Positions 55,717 to 64,000 of a stretch of 64,000 bases of DNA are shown here, piece after piece. The position numbers and the translations under genes were made by a program. The notes beneath the pieces were generated by a model. That model did no database searches and was not told the origin of the DNA. It saw only the letters and a list, made by a program, of their open reading frames with translations. The stretch's first letter is position 1; each line of letters starts with the position of its first letter. Source of the stretch: Gardnerella vaginalis (GTDB lineage Bacteria > Actinomycetota > Actinomycetes > Actinomycetales > Bifidobacteriaceae); NCBI RefSeq assembly GCF_001563665.1, contig NZ_KQ961857.1:90580-154579 (forward strand), read 5' to 3'.

Positions 55717-56814
55717 ATGGTTAATTTCTTTGATACATGGAAAAAGAAAATCTGCACCATCGATATGGCTCTCATTGCTGTATTAACACTTCTAGCTTCC
55801 TTTATTGGCAGCTGGCTTAAACACTATCCAGGATTACAATTACTGGGTGCTCTTATTATTGCGTTGCTCGTTGGCATGGCTCTGCAGCTGCCATTGCACG
55901 CATACAAAAAGAATAATGATTCAAGACGCGCAGGCGTTAAAAGCGCAGCAGGCTTGATTGCAAACAAACTTCTTCGCCTTGGAATTATTCTCCTAGGCTT
56001 TAATCTGAATTTGCATGATCTATTTACGAAAGGCATTAAATGCTTACCGATTGCAGCAATATTAGTTGCAATAATGATTTTCGTAACATACAACATTGCA
56101 AAACTTATGAAAGTAAACCCACAACTTGCAATGCTTACAGCAGGCGGCACAAGCATTTGTGGTGCAGCCGCAGTTATGGGACTTTCGGGATCAATGCCAG
56201 TTCTTCCAGAAGAGGAAGATGAGAAAGAACAAAACGAAGTTATGGCTGTTGCAACTGTTGCAATTATGGGTACAATTTACGCTCTTGCTGAAATCTTCAT
56301 TCTTCCTCATTTTGGTATGACTAAGCAGCAGCTTGGCATTGCTTCTGGCGCTTCACTTCACGAAATCGCACATGCTGTTGCAGCTGGCGGAGCATTCGAT
56401 AGTATCAATACTGCAGCTGGCGGAGCATCCGTTAGTATCAATGCTGCAACAATAATGAAACTCTCGCGAGTTCTTATGCTTGTTCCAGCATCAATTTTCA
56501 TTGCAATTTGGTGGAATGCTCGTCACAGCAAAGTTGAAAATGGTGGAAAGCATAAAATTAGTTTCCCATGGTTTATGCTTGGTTTCATTGCAGCATCCGT
56601 TATTGGAACTTACGTACCTTTCATAGCAGCACATCATTCAACTCTTGTTGAAGCTGGATACATTTTCCTCGGAATGGCTATGGCTGCTCTCGGAATTAAC
56701 GTAAACTTCAAGGCTATTTTCAAGAAGGGTCGCTGGGCTTTTGCAGCAAGTTTCTTAGCGTCTATCGTATTAGTAATACTCGCTTGCATAGCAGCAAAAT
56801 GCTTCTTCGCATGA
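55717..56814 (+). CDS. YeiH/UPF0324 family membrane protein
   Basis: A 365-residue integral membrane protein, Cons_hypoth698 family, with about ten helices. Seen: GLQLLGALIIALLVGMALQLP, KLLRLGIILLGFNLNLHDL, and the diagnostic GGTSICGAAAVMGLS plus GASLHEIAHAVAAGGAF. Family members are proposed sulfonate or anion carriers. An acidic insert (PEEEDEKEQNE) follows the GAAA motif. Between the last His-Ala-Val-Ala block and the next helix a nine-residue unit (GGAFDSINTAAGGASVSINAA) is duplicated. No LysR regulator neighbour is present. ATG start has only a weak GAGAG. Confidence 0.88.
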   Translation: MVNFFDTWKKKICTIDMALIAVLTLLASFIGSWLKHYPGLQLLGALIIALLVGMALQLPLHAYKKNNDSRRAGVKSAAGLIANKLLRLGIILLGFNLNLHDLFTKGIKCLPIAAILVAIMIFVTYNIAKLMKVNPQLAMLTAGGTSICGAAAVMGLSGSMPVLPEEEDEKEQNEVMAVATVAIMGTIYALAEIFILPHFGMTKQQLGIASGASLHEIAHAVAAGGAFDSINTAAGGASVSINAATIMKLSRVLMLVPASIFIAIWWNARHSKVENGGKHKISFPWFMLGFIAASVIGTYVPFIAAHHSTLVEAGYIFLGMAMAALGINVNFKAIFKKGRWAFAASFLASIVLVILACIAAKCFFA

Positions 56815-56837
56815 CGTAAATATAATTTTTATGTTTA

Positions 56838-56864
56838 GGGAGTCCTTATAGACTCCCTTTTTTA
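56838..56864 (+). terminator. Intrinsic terminator after the YeiH-like gene
   Basis: GGGAGTC (56838-56844), CTTATA loop, GACTCCC (56851-56857), then TTTTTTAT. Classical rho-independent form. Confidence 0.9.
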
Positions 56865-56899
56865 TATTATTTTTTGCCTATGTTTGGCAACTTAAAAAG

Positions 56900-57298
56900 T
56901 CACTTACGACACTCAGAACACAATCCAAAAACTTCGAGAGTGTGATCTATAACAGTGTAACCATACGAATCAGCGATTTTATGAATCCAACCTTCGTCAT
57001 CCGGAGGCTCTATATCAACAGTTTTACCACAATGTTCACAAACAAGATGATGATGGTGAGTATTCTCATCACATATTCTAAATAATTGCTGACCGTTAAA
57101 TCTAACTGTATCCACTTCTCCACTCTGAGCAAGAGTATTAAGTTGTCTATAAACAGTAGCTAAACCAATAATCTCACCATTATCAGTTAAAAATCTATGT
57201 AAATCTTGAGCAGAAACAAAATTACGAGATTGCCGCAAAAAACCCAATAAGGTTTCTTTCTGCTTTGTATGCCTTCTCACTGGCTGAGAACCTACCAT
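56900..57298 (-). CDS. Fur-family metal-dependent regulator
   Basis: A 132-residue Fur/Zur-like repressor. The winged helix is residues about 1-80 (LATVYRQLNTLAQSGEVD), the metal site lies in RICDENTHHHHLVCEHCG, and two CxxC pairs (CEHC near 87 and CSEC near 127) hold the structural zinc. I take ATG 57298, since AAAGGA lies nine bases before it; the longer frame to 57403 has a Tyr/Phe-rich leader. Whether it senses iron or zinc is not decided by the sequence. It is convergent with the YeiH-like gene; its own operator is not obvious. Confidence 0.9.
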   Translation of the reverse strand: MVGSQPVRRHTKQKETLLGFLRQSRNFVSAQDLHRFLTDNGEIIGLATVYRQLNTLAQSGEVDTVRFNGQQLFRICDENTHHHHLVCEHCGKTVDIEPPDDEGWIHKIADSYGYTVIDHTLEVFGLCSECRK

Positions 57299-57481
57299 GT
57301 ATAGCGTTCCTTTCACAAATACGACAACTCTAAAAAACAATAATACCGCATAACAAACCTCTACATAAGTTAAATAATGTTGATTAAACAAATAAATATT
57401 CAACTTTAATTCAGATTTAATTCTGCTTTAATTCAACTTTAATAGAGGAAAATTATGCGGCACAAGACGCACAATATTAGG

Positions 57482-58654
57482 TTAGTCTAATTCATCATCC
57501 CAACAACCAGTAGAATCTAGCTCTTTAGCAGCCTTAATCGGGTCATCGCAAAGAACAGTAATGTGTCCCATCTTACGATTTTTACGAATTTCAGCTTTAC
57601 CATAATCATGAACATGCCATTGCGGATGTTCTAAAATCATCGAGCGAACAGCGCAAACATGCTGACCTAATACATTAACCATTACAGCAGGAGAAAGTAG
57701 TTTAGGAGTTTTCAAAGGCCATCCAACAATACCGCGAACATGCGCTTCAAATTGATCCATATCTACAGCTTCAATAGTGTAATGTCCTGAATTATGAGGA
57801 CGTGGCGCAAGCTCATTAACTACTACGCGATTATCTTTAGTAATAAAAAGCTCTATTCCAAGCGTTCCTGCAAGTTCAAATCCTTTAGCTAATCGTAAAG
57901 CTAAATCTTGAGCAGTTTTAAGAACATTTGAATCCACTATTGCTGGAGCAATAGTCATATGGAGAATACTATTATGATGCACGTTTTTTACAAGAGGATA
58001 AGTCACAAAATCCTTGCCATTTCCAGAAACAAGAATTGAAGCTTCAAAAGCAAAATCAACAAATCCTTCAAGTATAGATGGAGGGAATTTTTCACCTTTT
58101 TCTACACGTTTATGAATATTAGACACATCTTCTTGAGTCTTAAGAACATCTTGCCCATGACCGTCATAGCCGCCACGACGAGTTTTAAGAATCGCAGGCA
58201 ATCCAATCTCACTAATAGCAGAATCTAAATCATCTAAATTATTGACTTCACGCCAAGGAGCAGTTTCAGTCCCGTGATTATTTATAAACTCTTTTTCAAA
58301 AACACGATCTTGCGTTATACGCAATAAGTCAGTTCCTTGAGGAACAGCAACCAAATCGCGAACTTTATCAAGAGCATCTGCATTAACGTTCTCAAATTCA
58401 TATGTAAGAACATCGCAACGCTTCGCAAGTTCACGCAAACCATCTAAATCATCGTAATCTGTTTCAATTTGAAAATCAGCTACTTGGCATACAGGGCAAT
58501 TTTCAGTTGGATCAAGTACTCCTACACGAAAACCCATATATCGAGCAGAAAGAGCCATCATACGCCCTAGCTGACCGCCACCAATAATTCCAATAGTTGC
58601 TCCTGGCATTAAATGCTCAACAGTACCATTTGTTACTTCAGATAAGGTTGGCAT
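57482..58654 (-). CDS. purK: 5-(carboxyamino)imidazole ribonucleotide synthase
   Basis: ATP-grasp enzyme of purine synthesis that carboxylates AIR. About 390 residues. [20 protein letters not shown] opens the N-terminal domain; [14 protein letters not shown] and [14 protein letters not shown] are the ATP-grasp and substrate signatures. ATG 58654 has GAGGA six bases before; a start at 58666 would lack it. It overlaps the end of purE by 17 bases. Confidence 0.96.
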   Translation of the reverse strand: MPTLSEVTNGTVEHLMPGATIGIIGGGQLGRMMALSARYMGFRVGVLDPTENCPVCQVADFQIETDYDDLDGLRELAKRCDVLTYEFENVNADALDKVRDLVAVPQGTDLLRITQDRVFEKEFINNHGTETAPWREVNNLDDLDSAISEIGLPAILKTRRGGYDGHGQDVLKTQEDVSNIHKRVEKGEKFPPSILEGFVDFAFEASILVSGNGKDFVTYPLVKNVHHNSILHMTIAPAIVDSNVLKTAQDLALRLAKGFELAGTLGIELFITKDNRVVVNELAPRPHNSGHYTIEAVDMDQFEAHVRGIVGWPLKTPKLLSPAVMVNVLGQHVCAVRSMILEHPQWHVHDYGKAEIRKNRKMGHITVLCDDPIKAAKELDSTGCWDDELD

Positions 58655-59135
58655 TAGATTCCTCAACTTTCGCTTTTAATTGCGCACGATACTTTTCAAG
58701 TTCATTAGCAAGATCATTATCTGTAGTACTCAAAATGCTTACAGCAAGCAAGCCTGCATTAGTTGCTCCAGAATTACCAATTGCAGTGGTTGCAACAGGA
58801 ATTCCTCCCGGCATTTGCACGATAGAAAGTAAGGAATCCCAACCTGAAAGAGCATGAGATTTAACTGGAACACCTATAACTGGAAGAGTTGTTTGAGCAG
58901 CAACCATACCAGGCAAATGCGCTGCTCCTCCAGCTCCAGCAATAATAACGTGTAAACCATTTTTACGAGCGTTATGCGCAAAATCAGCCATCAACTCTGG
59001 AGTACGATGAGCAGAAATAACTTGTTTCATATAAGGAACTTTGAATTTGTCGAGAATTTCACAAGCATGACGCATAGTTTCCCAATCACTAGAGGAACCC
59101 ATTACGACTGCAACAATTGGCTTTGTTTCTTGCAC
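58638..59135 (-). CDS. purE: N5-carboxyaminoimidazole ribonucleotide mutase
   Basis: Partner of PurK, converting N5-CAIR to CAIR. About 165 residues. Signatures: [38 protein letters not shown] at 59135 is preferred because GGGAGG stands five bases before; the ATG at 59153 has no such site and adds six residues. Class I PurE by sequence. Ends inside purK. Confidence 0.96.
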   Translation of the reverse strand: MQETKPIVAVVMGSSSDWETMRHACEILDKFKVPYMKQVISAHRTPELMADFAHNARKNGLHVIIAGAGGAAHLPGMVAAQTTLPVIGVPVKSHALSGWDSLLSIVQMPGGIPVATTAIGNSGATNAGLLAVSILSTTDNDLANELEKYRAQLKAKVEESNANLI

Positions 59136-59317
59136 AATAACCTCCCATGACATGCAATGCTAACTTTACGCAAAGCTAAGGAGAATATATTACTTATAAA
59201 ATAAGTGGAATATATTACTTATAAAACGAATACTCAAATAAAAAATAAAATAAAAAGCGTATAGCAAGAAAATAGTACGCAAAATGCAAGCAAAAAGCAG
59301 GCAAAAAGCAGATTTCG

Positions 59318-59390
59318 TGCCCCCGACGCGATTCGAACGCGCAACCAACGGATTAGAAGGCCGTTGCTCTATCCATTGAGCTACAGAGGC
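59318..59390 (-). tRNA. tRNA-Arg (anticodon TCT)
   Basis: A 73-base tRNA with GCCTCTG acceptor pairing to CGGGGGC, D loop AGCTCAATGGATAGAGC, anticodon loop CTTCTAA giving TCT, and T arm GCGCGTTCGAATCGCG. CCA is not encoded. Confidence 0.95.
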
Positions 59391-59585
59391 GCAAAAAGAA
59401 AGTATAGCAAATACTCAATATAACACTCGCATTTTTTGAAATAAATTTTGCAAATTTTATAATAAATTTTAAAATCACTCAAAAACAAGTTAAAAACAAA
59501 TCAAAAACACGCAAAAAACACACTCAAAATAAACCAAAAATAAAATCAAAAATCAAAGTTAAAACAAAACCAAAACCAAAACAAA

Positions 59586-60782
59586 CTATTTTTCTATAAT
59601 CCACGCAAGCGTAACAAGTACAGCAAGGAAAAGCAGATTAACTAAAGTGTACATAAGCAAATAGCGTCCCTTATTATGCGGATACTTATGCGTAATACCT
59701 TTATATGAAATCAATGAAGCCATAGATGCAATAAGCGTTCCCATTCCGCCTAAATTAGTTCCAATAATAAGTTGATTCCACTTATCACAGAAACCAGAAA
59801 GCAAAATAGTTGTTGGAACATTGCTTATAAATTGGCTTGATGCAATAGATACTTCCATTGGATGCGTTCCAACCCACATTTGAGCAAGCTCAGTAAATCC
59901 TGGGACTCTACGCATATTACCAATAAAAATAAAGAACATAATAAATGTAAGAGGAAGAGCCCAATCAAGCGAACGGAATACATGTCTATCGAAAATAATA
60001 AAAGCAATCACGATTATTAGTATCATTGCCCAATCTGGAATCCAGCCAGCAACACCGCACAAGCATATTGCAAATAAAGCACAATAAACTAACACACGCC
60101 ATTTACTGAATCCTGCTCCATAACCCATAAGACGAATCTCATCTGGTTTAGGTTTACCTTGAGAAGGAGCAAGAACGCCTTGTTCAATATCGTCACTATG
60201 CAATCCAGAAAATTCTTTTACGTTCGTAGACTTAAAAAACACAAAAGCAAAAACAATCATCAACAATGCTGAAGTGATTGTATAAGGTGCCATAATGCTA
60301 ATGAATTCTCCTGCAGACTTCTTCGTTAAAGCAGTCAAATACAAATTATGAGCGTTTCCAATAGGCGTAAACATACTTCCAACATTTGCGCCAATAGTCA
60401 TAAGAGTAATAACTAAAATAGCATGTTTTTCAGCATTAGCCATAACTAGTACAGAAATAGCAAAAGGCACGAAAGTAACTAACGCAACATCGTTTGTAAT
60501 AAACATAGATGAAAAGAAAGTAAGCGACATAAGCACTATAACTAATCCGCGCTCAGTTTTCACATGTCTAAGTAAGCGAGATCCTATACTTCTAAAAACG
60601 CCGATACGCTGAAATCCGCATACTACCATCATTAAACCAATAAGTTGAGCTATTGTATTCGTATGAATATAGCTGAGATAATGCGAATCCGGAGGTACAA
60701 AAAAACAAGAAACTATAGCTAAAATAGCAGCCACGATAAGGATAGTCTCACACTTGACTAGGTTCAGCAACCAGCGTCGCAT
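59586..60782 (-). CDS. Anion permease, CitM/ArsB-NhaD superfamily
   Basis: A 398-residue ion transporter with about ten helices, related to citrate transporters (CitMHS) and SLC13-like carriers. Seen: FFSSMFITNDVALVTFVPFAI and TIGANVGSMFTPIGNAHNLYL, where the family has the ND..LVTF.P and GxNxGS.TPIGN motifs, and near the end SNVPTTILLSG. GGAGG precedes ATG at 60782. It stands alone between tRNA-Arg and the acetolactate synthase gene. Substrate cannot be told; citrate, arsenite and sodium-proton antiport are family options. Confidence 0.82.
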   Translation of the reverse strand: MRRWLLNLVKCETILIVAAILAIVSCFFVPPDSHYLSYIHTNTIAQLIGLMMVVCGFQRIGVFRSIGSRLLRHVKTERGLVIVLMSLTFFSSMFITNDVALVTFVPFAISVLVMANAEKHAILVITLMTIGANVGSMFTPIGNAHNLYLTALTKKSAGEFISIMAPYTITSALLMIVFAFVFFKSTNVKEFSGLHSDDIEQGVLAPSQGKPKPDEIRLMGYGAGFSKWRVLVYCALFAICLCGVAGWIPDWAMILIIVIAFIIFDRHVFRSLDWALPLTFIMFFIFIGNMRRVPGFTELAQMWVGTHPMEVSIASSQFISNVPTTILLSGFCDKWNQLIIGTNLGGMGTLIASMASLISYKGITHKYPHNKGRYLLMYTLVNLLFLAVLVTLAWIIEK

Positions 60783-61039
60783 TATTCCTCCGTGACAATT
60801 TACACAACTTTCCTAATTGTATCGTAAACTACACATATTTCTTATTTTTATTTCCGACCAAATCGTTGAAATTGCAACATATCATAGCCTTAAACACAAG
60901 CGTTAATAGTAAAAATAAGACAACGTAAAATCCGACCTTTTTCTAAGACACGCGCAAAAGTAATATCGCTCGATAATACTGATATAGCTAATATAATGAA
61001 GTAGAATTAAGTAGCCCATAAAAAGCGAGAGCAACTGTT

Positions 61040-62827
61040 ATGGAAAATAATCTGAATCAAGAAGCTATTGAATTTAAAAATCAAGAAGCGTCAAAGTGGC
61101 AAAATCAGCAGAATAATCAGCAGAATAATCAGCAGAATAATCAGCAGCAAAATCTTGAGCATACTAAGAATACAGCTGATTTGATTGTTGAATGTTTAGT
61201 AAACGAAGGCGTTGAAGTTATTTTCGGAATTCCAGGAGAAGAAAATATTCCTCTTCTCGAAGCTATAGAAAGAAATGGGCATATTCGTTTTATAGTCACT
61301 AGACACGAACAAGGCGCTGGATTCATGGCAGCAACATACGCACATATCACTGGAAAACCTGGTGTATGTTTAGCAACTCTAGGCCCTGGAGCTTTGAATC
61401 TAACTCTTCCTGTTGCACAAGCAAACGCAAGCACTACTCCGCTTGTAGCATTATGCGCTCAAGGAAATGTATCTCGCTTGTATAAAGAATCACATCAAAT
61501 TATTGACTTAGTTTCATTATTCCAACCTATAACTCAATGGTCTTCTATGATGCTAGCTCCTGCTTCCGCTCCTGAAATGGTAAGAAAAGCATTTTCTATA
61601 GCACAACGTAAACGCCCGGGAGCTACTTGCCTTGTTATACCTGAAGATATTAGTGAAATGGATGCGCCAGTAGATGCAAAGCCACTTCCACTACCTCGTC
61701 CTTTACATATTCTTCCAGCTCAAGACACTATTAACGAAGCTGCTTCGATTATAAAGCAAGCAAAACGTCCAATCATACTTGCAGGAAACGGTGTTGCAAG
61801 ATCGCACGCGCAAGAAGAATTACGTAAATTCGCAGAACAACTTAACGTACCTGTAGCAACTACATTTGAAGGCAAAGGCGTGTTTCCAGACAATCACCCT
61901 AATGCTTTGGGTGTAGTTGGATTCATGCACCGCGATTATGAGAATTTTGCATTTGATACAGCTGACTTAATTATTGCAGTAGGATTCTCAATTCAGCAAT
62001 TTGATCCGAAGAAAATCAATCCGCATAACGATAAAACTATTATTCACATAAATACTTTTGTGGAAGATACAGATGCTCACTATCCAGCTGCACTGAATAT
62101 TATGGCAGATATAAGTCAGACTTTGTTAGCACTTACAAATACGTTAAAACAGCAAAATATTAGTTTTGACGTCAGCCACCCTCGCATTCGTCAAATGTTA
62201 AGCGATGAGCTTCATTCATTTGAGCATGATGAAAGCATGCCTATGAAACCGCAAAGAATCGTTTACGATACTCGTAGAGCAGTTCCAGAAGGCACAACAG
62301 TTCTTGTAGATACTGGTGCTTTAAAAATGTGGATGGCACGATTGTATCCAACTATGCATCCGAATACTTGCATAATAGATAACAGTCTTTCTACAATGGC
62401 TTGGACTCTTCCTGGAGCTGTAGGAGCATCGTTCATACGAAATAGCGAAGGAAAAATGAACACAAAGCCTGTACTAGCAGTTATGGGTGATGGAAGTTTC
62501 ATGATGAATGTGCAAGAAATTGAAACCGCTGTGCGAGTTGGAGCGCGCATGGTGATTTTAGTTTGGGAAGATAACGCTTATGGCTTAATTAAATGGAAAA
62601 TGGATTTGCATGCTGGCGAACACGAATACGTTGATTTTAAAAATCCTGATGTAGTAAAGCTTGCACAAAGCTTTTCAGCTAGAGGATCTGTAGTTAAAAA
62701 CCCTGACGATTTATACAATATGCTAAGCGAAGCTTTAGCACAAAAATCTGGAGTTGACGTAATCGCATGCCCTGTGGATTATCGCGAAAATATGAAGTTG
62801 ATTGAGAAATTAGGAGATATTGAATAA
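61040..62827 (+). CDS. Acetolactate synthase large-type subunit (AlsS-like)
   Basis: A TPP-dependent enzyme that joins two pyruvates to alpha-acetolactate, 595 residues. Motifs: FGIPGEENIPLLEAI and RHEQGAGFMAATYA in the N-terminal domain (catalytic Glu in HEQGA), and the C-terminal TPP motif GDGSFMMNVQEIETAVRVGARMVILVWEDNAYG, given in parts. No FAD-dependent small-subunit gene lies near. Lone catabolic AlsS-type enzymes give acetoin or diacetyl precursors. The first 45 residues carry a Gln/Asn repeat from a 12-bp DNA repeat. A hairpin terminator follows. GAGAG lies before ATG. Confidence 0.9.
   Translation: MENNLNQEAIEFKNQEASKWQNQQNNQQNNQQNNQQQNLEHTKNTADLIVECLVNEGVEVIFGIPGEENIPLLEAIERNGHIRFIVTRHEQGAGFMAATYAHITGKPGVCLATLGPGALNLTLPVAQANASTTPLVALCAQGNVSRLYKESHQIIDLVSLFQPITQWSSMMLAPASAPEMVRKAFSIAQRKRPGATCLVIPEDISEMDAPVDAKPLPLPRPLHILPAQDTINEAASIIKQAKRPIILAGNGVARSHAQEELRKFAEQLNVPVATTFEGKGVFPDNHPNALGVVGFMHRDYENFAFDTADLIIAVGFSIQQFDPKKINPHNDKTIIHINTFVEDTDAHYPAALNIMADISQTLLALTNTLKQQNISFDVSHPRIRQMLSDELHSFEHDESMPMKPQRIVYDTRRAVPEGTTVLVDTGALKMWMARLYPTMHPNTCIIDNSLSTMAWTLPGAVGASFIRNSEGKMNTKPVLAVMGDGSFMMNVQEIETAVRVGARMVILVWEDNAYGLIKWKMDLHAGEHEYVDFKNPDVVKLAQSFSARGSVVKNPDDLYNMLSEALAQKSGVDVIACPVDYRENMKLIEKLGDIE
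61106..61153. repeat. 12-bp tandem repeat in the acetolactate synthase gene
   Basis: CAGCAGAATAAT is present three times exactly from 61106 and once more in altered form (CAGCAGCAAAAT). It encodes Gln-Gln-Asn-Asn units in the N-terminal tail. Confidence 0.9.
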
Positions 62828-62913
62828 ATCTTTATAAGGCTAATAAAGCTTATAAAACTTATAAAGCTTTTAAAACTAATAAATTGCAATTCATATCATA
62901 TTGACTATTAACT

Positions 62914-62960
62914 AAACGCCGTCTTTATATCTTTAATTGATAAAAGGACGGCGTTTTTAA
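62914..62960. terminator. Terminator after acetolactate synthase, probably bidirectional
   Basis: AAACGCCGTC (62914-62923) pairs with GACGGCGTTT (62948-62957), ten pairs, 24-base AT-rich loop, then TT on the plus strand. The ROK gene on the minus strand ends 70 bases away. Confidence 0.8.
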
Positions 62961-63030
62961 ACACGTACGAACAAACTTAGCAATATGAGATAAGCTTAAC
63001 AAACGTATGAAAATAAAATATTTATATTTT

Positions 63031-64000
63031 CTACTTTTTTGCAACAATTCCTTCGCGATGTATCAGAGGAACCATTCTGCGAATTACTTCCACTCCTTGT
63101 CCACGCAAAACCAAATCTTCTCCCTGAGAACAACGATAAACAATTGGAGGCTCACAATATCCATTCGAGATATTATTGTGGAATTCTTCTCGTATTCCTT
63201 CTAAGAAACAATTGCAAACTATATCTGATGCGCCATAAATAGCAACATCATGTAAGTTAAGTAATCCAACAGGTACAGACATTATTCGACCAAGAGTACG
63301 TCCAGCGTCTCTGAGTATATTTTCTCTGTCTAAAGGATTTTTAGCAATACGATTTCTCAAAATTGGCTCAGAAATCATGGACTCTACACACCCTTTGCGT
63401 CCACAACCACACATTTCGCCTTCTGGATCAACAATAATATGTCCAATTTCACCAGCAGAAAATGTTGAACCAGTAACAATCTTATCGTTTATGTAAAGGC
63501 TTGCGCCCACACCTCCGCCAACAGTTATGAGCATGGAATTTTGCGTAGCTCTTCCAAAGAATCTTTCTGCAACAAGCGAAACACTTGTATCGTGACTGAC
63601 AATTGTTGGAATACCAGTCGCTTCTTCAATAATCTTCTTAATTGGAAAATCAGTCCAATCAAGACGCACAGATTTTACGACTGTTCCTTCTTCATTTACA
63701 ATTCCAGCTAAAGCTACGCCAATACCTAAAATGTTTCTTTCAGTAGCAGAAGACAAACTTTTATATAATTCGATTATTTTAGCTACTTTTTCTTCACTGC
63801 TGTTTGTGCTAGAAACTTCTATTCTCTTAATAATGCTTCCACACAAATCCATAATCGCACCTTTAAATGCGTATGAATCAGTTAAATCTAGAGCTATAAC
63901 TCGCCAATAGGATGTGTCAATAGCCAAAACTTTTGAACGTTTACCGCGTCCTTCACGATCGTCATCCCCGACTTCGCGAAGAATATGATCTCGTATCATT
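63031..64000 (-). CDS. ROK-family protein (repressor or sugar kinase), start outside window
   Basis: At least 322 residues of a ROK protein. The family signature is GEIGHIIVDPEGEMCGCGRKGCVESM, with His and three Cys for zinc; ATP-domain motifs ILGIGVALAGIVNEEGTV and LITVGGGVGASLY are seen. The start of the kinase-like fold is only about 25 residues from the window edge; an ATG at 63999 exists, but ROK repressors have an N-terminal winged helix of about 80 residues, so the gene probably extends beyond the window. The N-terminal visible segment is Arg/Asp/Glu-rich and could be the linker after that domain. Regulator versus kinase is undecided. Confidence 0.8.
   Translation of the reverse strand, partial: MIRDHILREVGDDDREGRGKRSKVLAIDTSYWRVIALDLTDSYAFKGAIMDLCGSIIKRIEVSSTNSSEEKVAKIIELYKSLSSATERNILGIGVALAGIVNEEGTVVKSVRLDWTDFPIKKIIEEATGIPTIVSHDTSVSLVAERFFGRATQNSMLITVGGGVGASLYINDKIVTGSTFSAGEIGHIIVDPEGEMCGCGRKGCVESMISEPILRNRIAKNPLDRENILRDAGRTLGRIMSVPVGLLNLHDVAIYGASDIVCNCFLEGIREEFHNNISNGYCEPPIVYRCSQGEDLVLRGQGVEVIRRMVPLIHREGIVAKK

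Overview
The window looks like chromosome from an AT-rich member of the Bifidobacteriaceae, most likely Gardnerella. I base this on actinobacterial gene content and neighbourhoods (DUF4192 beside a sigma-factor-like gene, polyprenyl synthase next to a PASTA kinase, DUF501 fused to Ppx/GppA, UPF0182, an ArgR between tyrS and pheT), on bifidobacterial-type proteins, and on base composition far below that of most bifidobacteria. There is no phage, IS element, integrase or CRISPR array in the window. Genus is an inference.

Layout. 1-7 kb: start of a probable principal sigma factor, DUF4192 protein, polyprenyl diphosphate synthase, PknB/PknL-like PASTA kinase, PlsC acyltransferase and a small membrane protein. 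7-11.3 kb: secA, the ribosome hibernation factor and RNase P RNA. 11.3-26 kb: a long minus-strand run of housekeeping genes (HAD phosphatases, recN, NAD kinase, TlyA-like methyltransferase, a low-complexity TPR protein, tyrS, argR, pheT, pheS, a SpoU-type RNA methyltransferase and a cation diffusion facilitator). 27-33.3 kb: an accessory segment with a 1602-residue DUF4011-helicase-nuclease-DUF3320 protein resembling the single-gene Hhe antiviral system, plus a lipoprotein, bounded by degenerate repeats and a tRNA-Leu. 33.4-39.2 kb: DUF501-Ppx fusion, DivIC/FtsB, folP, folK and eno. 39.5-49 kb: a TPP riboswitch driving a complete ABC transporter, mfd and pth, then a second thiamine-precursor-type binding protein and permease divergently arranged around a structured leader. 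49-64 kb: UPF0182 membrane protein, AzlD/AzlC, a uracil/xanthine permease with an attenuator-like leader, a YeiH-type protein, a Fur-family regulator, purK/purE, tRNA-Arg, an anion permease, acetolactate synthase and a ROK-family protein cut by the window edge.

How the parts fit together. Much of the accessory content concerns salvage rather than synthesis: two thiamine-precursor uptake systems (only one with a visible ATPase), a nucleobase permease with its own leader RNA, and an ArgR that has lost neighbouring arginine-biosynthesis genes. TPP obtained through the transporters would feed enzymes such as the acetolactate synthase at 61 kb. Small in-frame repeat arrays recur in coding linkers, and A-rich simple repeats fill many intergenic gaps.

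Most worth a second look: the structured leader before the ThiY-like gene (not a TPP riboswitch), the leader and intrinsic terminator before the nucleobase permease, the Hhe-like nuclease-helicase with its lipoprotein neighbour, and the isolated argR with a candidate ARG box over its own start codon.
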